NCBI RefSeq assembly: GCF_021278025.1
Contig: NZ_JAIBHJ010000016.1
Location: forward strand, 43,493-107,492
Source: Motilimonas sp. E26
GTDB taxonomy: Bacteria > Pseudomonadota > Gammaproteobacteria > Enterobacterales > CBDFNC01
Reading direction: 5' to 3'
DNA: 64,000 bases
Numbering within the stretch: position 1 is the stretch's first letter; the number at the start of each line of letters is the position of its first letter. The notes beneath the pieces were generated by a model. That model was not told where the DNA came from and did not search any database. It saw only the letters and a list, made by a program, of their open reading frames with translations. Of the stretch, positions 56,643-64,000 are shown piece by piece. Position numbers and translations under genes: made by a program.

Positions 56643-58715
56643 TTATTGGCGGCGCATCCAAATCCCTTTTGGCGGCTGACCGTTGCGATTAAAGCCAAAC
56701 CAATCATAATGGCTTTTTATTTGTTCGTTTATAGCATGCCAGTTTTGCTGCTGGCCAGCATCAAATACCACATATTCTACGCGGTGAGCTTGCAGCCAAT
56801 CACGACTTCCACCTAAAGTACCAGCATAAAAGCTGCGTATTTTTTCTGTCATTTTCCACACTTGTGGCACTTCGCCATGCCAAGTGCGCAAATGAGAAGG
56901 CCAACCCATTAACACCGGCTTATTGTTAAAAATAGCGTAGACACTGGAATGCATGTAAGCGTTATTAGGCACGTTCTCTAATACCACCCCGCGCGGAGCT
57001 TGTTTTAAAAAATTAAACATGTCGCGGTTTTCAGGGTTGCTAGTAAACCATTCATGTCCCTGTAGCTTACCCATGTGTGCTTTATTAGAGTGAGTGAGAT
57101 AGTTAACCACGTCGATCCCCGCACTAGCGGTCAGCAACAATACAATGATTGCAGGCACTTTGATCCATAGCTTTTCTGCACCTAAACAGATAGCGCCAAA
57201 CAAGACTAATGCGCCAACATATATCCAGCCCCACCATTTCATCACGGTATTGGTACGGATAAACTTACCGCCAGTCGGGTCATCAATGTAAATCATTTCG
57301 CTGATCAGCAATAACAAGCCAAACGTAAGCAAGAACACCACCGTCAATTGACGCCACTTTCGATCAAATAGTGCCAATAGCATCAAGGCTAACACTGGCC
57401 ACTGCATACCAACGAAGCGTGCCCAAGGCGTATGATCATCACCTGTTACTAACTTAACTGGCGTGGATACGCCCCCACTGGTAAAGCCAATTAAGAATGG
57501 ATATACCAATATTCCGGCAAATAAGCCGCCCCCGATAAGAGCCGCCCAATCCGGCTTTTGCTTTTGCCAGTAAGTTAACGCTAACCAGCCGCAAAGTAAC
57601 AAACCTTGCAACGGAAATACCCAAGTATTGGTGATCAACATCAACGGCACCGTGGCGCCTAACATCGCGGTGCACAAACGCACTGCTTGCTGTGCTTGAA
57701 TAGTCATGATCAATACTAGTGTAATTAACAGTATTAAAAAGCCGCCTATCGGAGGATGATAATCACCAACAAAATACTGATAGCCAAAGTTTTCTAGTGG
57801 TAGGACGCGCAGCTCAAACTGTTCATTTGGCTTGTCGATTGGAAAGAAGATTTCCGCCATCTCAGCATTGGTTTTATCACCGCCCTCGTGGGCATTTTCA
57901 TCATGAGAACCGGTAAAACGAGCACCCCGTACTAAATTCATAAAAGCATGATTAGAGAACTGATGACGATAGCTATTTTCCGCATTAGTAATATCGCGCT
58001 CACTGGCTGTTTCAACAAATCCTTGTTGCAGAATTTGTGGCTCGGCAGGCTGTTTATAAACTAAGTGCAGTAACGGTGATAAGCCGGTGCCACCAAAAGC
58101 TAAGGTGGCGACTAATAGCAATTTAAGCCAAGAAGACTTCACAAAATGACCGGCTAAGTGCCACGCTAACGTGACCGGTAAAGCCATTAAAATACAGAAA
58201 GATAAATTGTATGTCGTACCTATATCTAGGCTGAAAATACGCCCAATGAGCGCACCTAGGTAATGCTGGAATGCGTAGTAGAAATCAAATTTATGAGGAG
58301 AGTACCAATTATCATCAGGGGGGAGCGTGTCACCGCCCATGTAGTTGCTTATAAAATAGAGATCGGTAATGCGCTCTGAGCTGACATTGATAGCAGGCAG
58401 TGAAAAACGCCATATAAAGGCATATAAAAATGCCAAACCAAATACCAGTTCAGCACTCCAAAAGCCATTGGCTTTAAGCTGATCCTTTTGTTGGTGCACT
58501 AGATAAGCACTGGCCAGCGAGGTGATAGGCCAGAGCCAGTTCAGTGAGCCTAAACCAACAAAGTGTTCAACAAAGAAGAACACTAGGGCAAACAGTAAAA
58601 CGCCTAAGGCACGCGCTAAAGCAAAGTTAGGTAGCCAACGACGGCAAAACAAGGTTAAGCCCGCTAGGTTAAGCCAAATAATCCCCAGCGTGAGGGTGAG
58701 ATAAATATAATGCAT
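56643..58715 (-). CDS. DUF2298 GT-C-like membrane protein, copy 1
   Basis: 690 aa with about twelve hydrophobic segments. TDLYFISNYMGGDTLPPDDNWYSPHKFDFYYAFQHYLGALIGRIF is the DUF2298 signature (acidic residue before the first loop, PPxDxW...YY.F.HY). DUF2298 proteins look like GT-C glycosyltransferases that use polyprenyl-linked sugars. The C-terminal roughly 120 residues form a soluble domain. It lies 2 bp downstream of a paralogue and 52 bp upstream of the GtrB-like gene. Confidence 0.85.
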   Translation of the reverse strand: MHYIYLTLTLGIIWLNLAGLTLFCRRWLPNFALARALGVLLFALVFFFVEHFVGLGSLNWLWPITSLASAYLVHQQKDQLKANGFWSAELVFGLAFLYAFIWRFSLPAINVSSERITDLYFISNYMGGDTLPPDDNWYSPHKFDFYYAFQHYLGALIGRIFSLDIGTTYNLSFCILMALPVTLAWHLAGHFVKSSWLKLLLVATLAFGGTGLSPLLHLVYKQPAEPQILQQGFVETASERDITNAENSYRHQFSNHAFMNLVRGARFTGSHDENAHEGGDKTNAEMAEIFFPIDKPNEQFELRVLPLENFGYQYFVGDYHPPIGGFLILLITLVLIMTIQAQQAVRLCTAMLGATVPLMLITNTWVFPLQGLLLCGWLALTYWQKQKPDWAALIGGGLFAGILVYPFLIGFTSGGVSTPVKLVTGDDHTPWARFVGMQWPVLALMLLALFDRKWRQLTVVFLLTFGLLLLISEMIYIDDPTGGKFIRTNTVMKWWGWIYVGALVLFGAICLGAEKLWIKVPAIIVLLLTASAGIDVVNYLTHSNKAHMGKLQGHEWFTSNPENRDMFNFLKQAPRGVVLENVPNNAYMHSSVYAIFNNKPVLMGWPSHLRTWHGEVPQVWKMTEKIRSFYAGTLGGSRDWLQAHRVEYVVFDAGQQQNWHAINEQIKSHYDWFGFNRNGQPPKGIWMRRQ

Positions 58716-58717
58716 GG

Positions 58718-60712
58718 TTAATGACTTCCTTGTTCTTTACGCTGCCAAATACCCAGTCTTAAATCGCCATATTCTTTAAACGGCAGCCAAACATAATCGC
58801 GGGCAATCTGCTGCTGGATCAACAGCCAACCCTGTTTGTTTCGATCAAAATCTGATTGTCGATAAACAATGTATTCAATTTTATACTTTGCTAACCAATC
58901 CAAGCTATTGTCTAATTTCCCTTCATACAGTAGCTGCGCTTCACGCCCACGTTGGTAAATAAAGTCAGAGTTACTACGCCATTGCTTTTGATGCGACGGC
59001 CAACCGGTAAATGAAGGTTTATTGGCAAACAATGCCATTGCCGATGCAGAGGTGTAAGCCATACGATCTAGCCCTTCTAACACCACACCATCAGGTGCGT
59101 CTTTTAGGTATTGCAGCATTTGCCTATTTTCTGGCAACTTAGTTAGCCAATGATGGCCATTAAGCTTACCAAACGATGACTTGTCCGCAGCGTCGAAATA
59201 CTCAATCATGGTAATGCTATAGCTACCCAACGCTAATACCGGGATCAAGCTAACCCAGCGCAACCACTTGCTTTGTTTAGCAAATAATATACTGCCCAAA
59301 GCAACTAACATGAAAACTTGGGTCCATGACCACCATTTTAAGCTGGTGTTGAAACGCTCCCACACACCACCCATGGGGTCATCAATAATAACTAACTCTG
59401 CCAAGCCCAAAAACAAGCCACTCATTACCATAATAAAGGCAACAATAGGATATTTACGAACCATAAATGCCGCTAAGCACCATAAACAAAGTAGCGGCCA
59501 TAACACCAAAAGCCATTGTTTAAAATCAACGTGTTGGCCTGCAGCAACCCACTTTATCGGCGTACTTAACGCTTGGCTGGTGAATTCAAATAAAAAAGGA
59601 TAAGACAGGATCAGCGGAACCAGACCGCCAATCAAAACAGATTTATAACAAAGTGAACGGCCACTAACCTGACGATATATCAGCCAACCAAAAACCAGTA
59701 ACGCTTGTAATGGCACCACCCAAGTATTCGTAATTAACATCAGTGGCCCGGTTGCCACTAAAATAGCGGTTAGTATGCGTTGCTGAAATAAACGAGTATT
59801 AATACGCTCTAATTGGAAAATACAGGCAAGGGCTAGCAGCAATAAAGCAAAACTACCTAAAGGTGGGTGATAATCACCTTGAAAGGTCAGATAACCGATG
59901 GTTTCAAGTGGCAACTCCAAATTGGTATCAGGTGCAACTCCTAGCGTTTCTTTAGCAAACTCAGTATTCATCCTAGCATCGTACATACCGATATAGCGCA
60001 CGCTAGCCCACAGTTTACTTTGCGCAGAATAAGTCGGTTGATTCTCTGGATAGTCATAAAGGTAAGAAACAAAAGGGGAAACACCCGTGCCACCTGCTAC
60101 AACTGCCAACAACAGTACAATTTTTAAGTATTTGTTGCGACACCAAGTGCTGACAATTGACCACACTAAGCTAAACATAAACGCCATCATCACAGCGCTG
60201 GCTAAATTATAGGTATGACCAACACTAAGGTTTAGGATTCGGCCCATTAAAGCTGCAGCATAGTGCTGAAAACCGTAGTAGAAATTGAAAGTGTAACCCG
60301 GTAGCCAGTTATCTGGCGGAGGCAGCTGGGCGCCAGCATAGTAGTTACTGACAAAGGACAAGTCGGTAAGTGCTTCTGAGCTACCATCAATATCCGGAAA
60401 AGCCATCTTCCAGAGCAAACCATAGAGCAAGCCAATAACAAATACGACTTCGTGCTTCCACAGCATTTGCTTAAAACATTGTCGTTGCTGATACAAAAAC
60501 CAAACAGAAGCAAGAGTGGTGAGAGGCCATAGCCAATGCAACTGACCCAAGCCAATGTAATGCTCAGTAAAGAATAAAACTAGACAAAATAATAAGGTGC
60601 CAGCGAATTTACCAACCGCATAATGCCCCAAGTATCGTTGCCCAACAACGGCCACTGCAGCCAAATTCGTGCAGAGAATTAGCAAGGTCATTGCTAAAAA
60701 AATCAGACTCAT
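58718..60712 (-). CDS. DUF2298 GT-C-like membrane protein, copy 2
   Basis: 664 aa; a paralogue of the next gene, with the same signature (TDLSFVSNYYAGAQLPPPDNWLPGYTFNFYYGFQHYAAALMGRIL) and similar topology and C-terminal domain (VVLEGLDRMAYTSASAMALFANKPSFTGWPSHQKQWR). First gene of the four-gene operon. Both copies keep the conserved residues, so both probably work, perhaps on different acceptors. Confidence 0.85.
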   Translation of the reverse strand: MSLIFLAMTLLILCTNLAAVAVVGQRYLGHYAVGKFAGTLLFCLVLFFTEHYIGLGQLHWLWPLTTLASVWFLYQQRQCFKQMLWKHEVVFVIGLLYGLLWKMAFPDIDGSSEALTDLSFVSNYYAGAQLPPPDNWLPGYTFNFYYGFQHYAAALMGRILNLSVGHTYNLASAVMMAFMFSLVWSIVSTWCRNKYLKIVLLLAVVAGGTGVSPFVSYLYDYPENQPTYSAQSKLWASVRYIGMYDARMNTEFAKETLGVAPDTNLELPLETIGYLTFQGDYHPPLGSFALLLLALACIFQLERINTRLFQQRILTAILVATGPLMLITNTWVVPLQALLVFGWLIYRQVSGRSLCYKSVLIGGLVPLILSYPFLFEFTSQALSTPIKWVAAGQHVDFKQWLLVLWPLLCLWCLAAFMVRKYPIVAFIMVMSGLFLGLAELVIIDDPMGGVWERFNTSLKWWSWTQVFMLVALGSILFAKQSKWLRWVSLIPVLALGSYSITMIEYFDAADKSSFGKLNGHHWLTKLPENRQMLQYLKDAPDGVVLEGLDRMAYTSASAMALFANKPSFTGWPSHQKQWRSNSDFIYQRGREAQLLYEGKLDNSLDWLAKYKIEYIVYRQSDFDRNKQGWLLIQQQIARDYVWLPFKEYGDLRLGIWQRKEQGSH

Positions 60713-60921
60713 AGCCCAAAACTTCCATGATAGTGCGAAATGATTAATTGGCCTAAGCCAGTTAAGTAGCTTCTTCCCGTTACAATCCTTGTCTCAGGAG
60801 CGTGCAGTGTAACAAACAACAGCCCGTTTATCTTCGACCTGTTTGGCAAAAAAATGCTAGTAACTGCGGGTTTCCAGCAAAAAAACGCTGGTAAACAAGA
60901 ATTTGATCATAACGCTTGGTA

Positions 60922-60947
60922 TAAAAAAGGCTACCCAATGGTAGCCT
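60922..60947 (-). terminator. Terminator of the 117-aa gene
   Basis: AGGCTACC (60928-60935) pairs with GGTAGCCT (60940-60947); the minus-strand transcript then reads TTTTTT. It lies 31 bp after the stop of the small membrane protein. Confidence 0.85.
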
Positions 60948-60977
60948 AGTCAATTTATACTGAGAAACCCTTTTAAA

Positions 60978-61331
60978 TCAATCAAGTACTAAATTATCCA
61001 TTACATTCTGCAATTGTAGCCCTTTCGACTGACGAATTTCTGCTCTTTTGAGTTTGTTATGAACTAACTCTAATGTCACACAAAGGGGTTTTTGTACTTC
61101 TTTATCAAAGCAATAAATAGTGAAGTGTGTTTCTAATCCAACTTTTTGCTTTGGCGTACTGCGAATAACAGACACCAACGAAAGATTGTCACCAGCAATA
61201 GGACTATTATTTAAATAAAAAGTCTGACTATTAATCAGTTTCTTAACTAAACGAACATCCGCTCGACGTTGTTTGTACAACAATGCAAAGGTAATCCCCA
61301 GCAAAGCAAAAATGGCAAAATAAAAAATCAT
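60978..61331 (-). CDS. Small membrane-anchored hypothetical protein
   Basis: 117 aa: an N-terminal hydrophobic helix (about 2-18), then a basic, beta-rich soluble domain with no recognised motif. ATG 61331 has AAAGGAG 8 bases upstream, so I prefer it over 61358. Stands alone with its own terminator. Function unknown. The gap to yqhD (61332-61605) is AT-rich without visible features. Confidence 0.65.
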   Translation of the reverse strand: MIFYFAIFALLGITFALLYKQRRADVRLVKKLINSQTFYLNNSPIAGDNLSLVSVIRSTPKQKVGLETHFTIYCFDKEVQKPLCVTLELVHNKLKRAEIRQSKGLQLQNVMDNLVLD

Positions 61332-61605
61332 ACACCCTACTCCTTTATAAATAAGCAATTGAAATAAAAGTTGTCATAACAATTACTCTGACCCGTCTCT
61401 ACATCCTTGCAAAGAACGAACTGTTCAAACTATAAACAGTACTAGAGACAAATTTTGCCTGATGAATTGAAAAAAAAATGTTGGCTAGGTCTAATTTAGT
61501 TTCAGTTTTAGATTTTAATGACTAAATTATTTATTTTAGAGGCTATCAATAGCTTTTTTAATGAGAAATACGGACAAAATGATTAGTTTTGCCCGTGTGA
61601 TTAGG

Positions 61606-62754
61606 TTATTTAAGCGCGGCTGTTAATATTTCACGACTGCGCTCAAGTGTTATAGCTTGATGCTCACCAAGTGCCACCATGCCATGCTGCTCTAGCTGGG
61701 CAAGGATAGTATTAATTGCAGCCTCTTTATCGCTACCATATTCAACCAGCTGAGTGGCAACGCCTAAACCTTGGTAAAAGTGCTCTATGGCATCGATTGT
61801 ACGCTCAGCTAAATCTTCACTGGGGTCCAGATTAAATACCGCTTGGCCCATTTGCTCTAACTTTACGCGCTTTGCTTCAATCTGATTGCGGAGCAGCCAC
61901 GGCTGTACTATAGCCAATGAGCGGGCATGATCAACACCGTATAAAGCAGTCAGCTCATGGCCGATCATATGTGTCGCCCAATCTTGTGGCACACCTGACC
62001 CAATTAAGCCATTTAGCGCTTGGTTAGCTGTCCACATTAAGTTCGCTCGCCATTGATCATTATCGCGTTGTTCATATTGCTCAGCCAACATTTTAAGGCT
62101 AGTTAATAGCGCTTGTGCATAGCCATCCTGTACGAATGCGCCAACTGGCATGGTTAAGTACTGCTCACAAGTATGTACCCAAGCATCCACAATACCGTTT
62201 ATCAACTGACGCTCTGGTAAGGTTTTCATTACATCTGGATCCATTACAGCAAACTCAGGCTGCACTGCCGGCGCCAAGAAAGCCAACTTATCTTGAGTGG
62301 CTGCACGAGTGATAACAGCCCCCATGTTTGATTCAGACCCAGTGGCCGGTAATGTTAAGATAGCACCAATGGGTAAAGCTTTGGTCACTTGGTGCTTACC
62401 TGTCAAAATATCCCAACCTTCACCATCATATAGCGAGGCTGCAGCCACATATTTAGCGCCATCTATCACCGAGCCACCGCCCACCGCGAGGATGTAATCA
62501 AGCTGTTGTTCTTTCACCAGTTCAACCGCGCGATCTAACGTTTCAGCCGTTGGGTTGGCTTCAACACCGGCAAACTCTACAAACTGATGTTGTTTCAGAC
62601 TATCAACTACTTGGTCATAAACAGCGTTGTGTTTAATCGAGCCGCCACCGTACAAAAACAGTACCTTTTTATCACTCGGGATAGCATGACTAATGCTGGC
62701 TATTTGCCCTTGACCAAAATGGATCTGTGTTGGATTCACATAAGAAAATTTCAT
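61606..62754 (-). CDS. yqhD: Iron-containing alcohol/aldehyde reductase YqhD
   Basis: NADPH-dependent aldehyde reductase. GGGSVIDGAKYVA is the nucleotide loop. Metal ligands are D in GIVDAWVHTCEQYL and H in the same segment, plus the two His of WATHMIGHELTALYGVDHARSLA. 382 aa. E. coli YqhD removes toxic aldehydes and is activated by YqhC; a YqhC-like gene lies divergent here. Confidence 0.93.
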   Translation of the reverse strand: MKFSYVNPTQIHFGQGQIASISHAIPSDKKVLFLYGGGSIKHNAVYDQVVDSLKQHQFVEFAGVEANPTAETLDRAVELVKEQQLDYILAVGGGSVIDGAKYVAAASLYDGEGWDILTGKHQVTKALPIGAILTLPATGSESNMGAVITRAATQDKLAFLAPAVQPEFAVMDPDVMKTLPERQLINGIVDAWVHTCEQYLTMPVGAFVQDGYAQALLTSLKMLAEQYEQRDNDQWRANLMWTANQALNGLIGSGVPQDWATHMIGHELTALYGVDHARSLAIVQPWLLRNQIEAKRVKLEQMGQAVFNLDPSEDLAERTIDAIEHFYQGLGVATQLVEYGSDKEAAINTILAQLEQHGMVALGEHQAITLERSREILTAALK

Positions 62755-62842
62755 TCGATGCCCTCGCAGTCTCTTGCAGTTATGGGGTTCTAAGTGGTTT
62801 ATACAACCTAAGCATGTATATTAGTCGCTAAATCCACTTTAA

Positions 62843-62875
62843 AATAGGCATATTCTGCGCGATTTATTGCCTATT
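62843..62875. promoter_or_regulatory. Inverted repeat in the yqhD-yqhC gap
   Basis: AATAGGCA at 62843-62850 and TGCCTATT at 62868-62875, 17 bases apart, about 90 bp from yqhD and 55 bp from yqhC. A possible YqhC operator; AraC-type sites are not normally so symmetrical, so this is tentative. Confidence 0.35.
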
Positions 62876-62930
62876 CCTACCAAAAGAGATATGTTGGATT
62901 TTATTTACCGCTATCAAAAAAGGGTAGAGC

Positions 62931-63812
62931 ATGCACCCCTTAGGTCAATTGATGTTGTCTTATGCAATACAGCACAACTTAGAGAAGCTGGACGGCGTTG
63001 TTGATACTGCGATAAAAAGCGTTAAGTTTTATCGTACTGGCCAGAGTAGCCAGCGCCAACCTTTGTTGTATCAATCTGGCATTATCATTATGGGGCACGG
63101 TGACAAAAGGGTGCATTTAAATGAGCGGGCGTTCAGTTACGGGCCAGGTGATTACTTGGTGCTAGGTGTGCCTTTGCCGCTAGAATGTGAAGCTTTTAGC
63201 CGAGATGACCAACCTATTTATGGCATCGCCATTGACGTAGATCCACATACATTATTGCAACTGGTTAACCAACTAGAAAAGCATCACGCTAACACAACCG
63301 CTTCGGTCGCTCCTGAGTGTGGACTGGTCGCAGAACGAATGGATCAAGCGATGCTGCAGACTTGTGAAAGGTTACTGCAGTCATTACTAAACCATGCTGA
63401 AGCCGAAATTTTAGGAGAGCACCTTGTCACAGAGCTGATTTATAGAATTTTGACAGGGCCGAGAGGTAATGTTTTGTTTAATCTTGCCAAGCAAGATGGC
63501 CATTATGCGCGCGTAGCCAAAGCGCTCACTTTAGTACATCAAGACTATTCCCAACCGCTTACTGTTGACAACTTAGCTGCCAGCGCGAGTATGAGTATAT
63601 CGGCATTTCATCGCGCTTTTCGACAGGTAACACTAGAATCACCGTTACAATATTTAAAGAAAGTTCGCCTTAATAAAGCAAAAGAACTGATCACATTAGA
63701 AGGTAAAAGGGTCAATGATGCAGCTCATTTGGTGGGTTACAGCAGTCCTTCTCAATTTAGTCGAGAGTTTAAAAGACATTTTCAAACAACCCCCAAAAAA
63801 ATTACAGTTTAG
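62931..63812 (+). CDS. yqhC: AraC family regulator YqhC-like
   Basis: N-terminal AraC_N cupin-like domain (QRQPLLYQSGIIIMGHGDKRVHLNERAFSYGPGDYLVLGVPLPLECEA), as in YqhC, and a C-terminal double HTH (LTVDNLAASASMSISAFHRAFRQVTLESPLQYLKKVRLNKAKELI...VGYSSPSQFSREFKRHF). Divergent from yqhD, the known target of YqhC. SD AGGGTAG precedes the ATG. 293 aa. Confidence 0.93.
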   Translation: MHPLGQLMLSYAIQHNLEKLDGVVDTAIKSVKFYRTGQSSQRQPLLYQSGIIIMGHGDKRVHLNERAFSYGPGDYLVLGVPLPLECEAFSRDDQPIYGIAIDVDPHTLLQLVNQLEKHHANTTASVAPECGLVAERMDQAMLQTCERLLQSLLNHAEAEILGEHLVTELIYRILTGPRGNVLFNLAKQDGHYARVAKALTLVHQDYSQPLTVDNLAASASMSISAFHRAFRQVTLESPLQYLKKVRLNKAKELITLEGKRVNDAAHLVGYSSPSQFSREFKRHFQTTPKKITV

Positions 63813-63844
63813 CTACTCGAAATGAATCAACAGAGCCCTTTATC

Positions 63845-63867
63845 AAACCACTTTCGAGTGGTTTTTT
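63845..63867 (+). terminator. Terminator of the yqhC-like gene
   Basis: AAACCACT, TTCG loop, AGTGGTTT, T-run. A strong factor-independent hairpin just after the yqhC-like stop. Confidence 0.9.
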
Positions 63868-63894
63868 GTTTGGTGTGAGTTTTTTCTTCAAACG

Positions 63895-63925
63895 TAAAAA
63901 AGCCCGACTCTTTCGAATCGGGCTT
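63895..63925 (-). terminator. Terminator of the rRNA operon
   Basis: AAGCCCGA...TCGGGCTT around CTCTTTCGAA; the minus-strand transcript reads on into TTTTTT. It lies directly after the 5S rRNA end. Confidence 0.92.
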
Positions 63926-63950
63926 CTACTGCTCACTATGAGCTTATTTG

Positions 63951-64000
63951 GCGCTTGGCGGTGTCCTACTCTCACATGGGGAAACCCCACACTACCATCG
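63951..64000 (-). rRNA. rrf: 5S ribosomal RNA, 3' part (cut by window edge)
   Basis: The reverse complement reads CGATGGTAGTGTGGGGTTTC..., then GAGAGTAGGACACCGCCAAGCGC, the conserved 3' half of gammaproteobacterial 5S rRNA. The rest of the gene and the operon lie beyond the window. Confidence 0.95.

Overview
The window looks like a chromosomal segment of a marine gammaproteobacterium (Shewanella/Agarivorans/Vibrio-like; the genus cannot be fixed from sequence alone). The basis is moderate GC, conserved neighbour pairs such as maoP/hdfR, fadBA and yqhD/yqhC, a clear LuxP homologue, chitin genes, and several short palindromic repeat families typical of such genomes. The right edge enters the 3' end of a 5S rRNA gene on the minus strand, so an rRNA operon lies just outside.

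Layout. 0.1-9.7 kb: a PAP2 phosphatase, a small AT-rich membrane gene between inverted repeat copies, leuA, a receiver-DUF3369 response regulator, a periplasmic binding protein, rsuA, a DUF6572 gene, a tandem array of 87-bp units, a YecA-family gene and nadE. 9.7-17.4 kb: an NrtR-type regulator divergent from nadE, a double-GAF diguanylate cyclase, a DUF2161 nuclease-like protein, a YdjM-like membrane protein, and an Lrp regulator divergent from a PLP cysteine-metabolism enzyme. 17.7-23.8 kb (all minus): a chitin/signalling block with a TetR-like protein, an orphan LuxP, a chitin-oligosaccharide deacetylase, and a transmembrane protein joining a catalytically degenerate GH18 domain to a cytoplasmic LytTR DNA-binding domain. 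24-30 kb: DUF445, a lone trpB, a UDG-like protein, a Nudix hydrolase and hypotheticals. 30-33.3 kb: a Phd/ParE toxin-antitoxin pair and a large KAP P-loop NTPase, followed by a 0.58-kb gene-free stretch.

33.8-42.1 kb is one tightly packed minus-strand cluster: YbgA-like, MerR (LitR-like), photolyase, NTF2-like, SDR, FAD oxidoreductase, DUF1365, cyclopropane synthase and DUF2878. It has the composition of a light/oxidative-stress lipid and DNA repair regulon. 42.4-49.4 kb: small MscS, mgtE, a RimK modification operon (aspartoacylase-like, rimK, retropepsin-like protease), zntB, maoP and hdfR. 49.4-53.1 kb: fadA/fadB and a composite palindromic repeat. 53.3-60.7 kb: small genes, HopJ-like and 2OG-Fe(II) oxygenase, then a four-gene minus-strand operon of GtrA, GtrB-like and two tandem DUF2298 GT-C-like membrane proteins. 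61-64 kb: a small membrane protein, yqhD with divergent yqhC, terminators and the 5S rRNA.

The strongest candidate for an undescribed system is the GH18-TM-LytTR protein. The GH18 catalytic acid is replaced by Arg and the oxazoline-stabilising Tyr is lost, but the fold landmarks remain. It is attached by one membrane helix to a LytTR domain and lies directly upstream of a chitin-oligosaccharide deacetylase. It reads as a one-component chitin-sensing membrane transcription factor.
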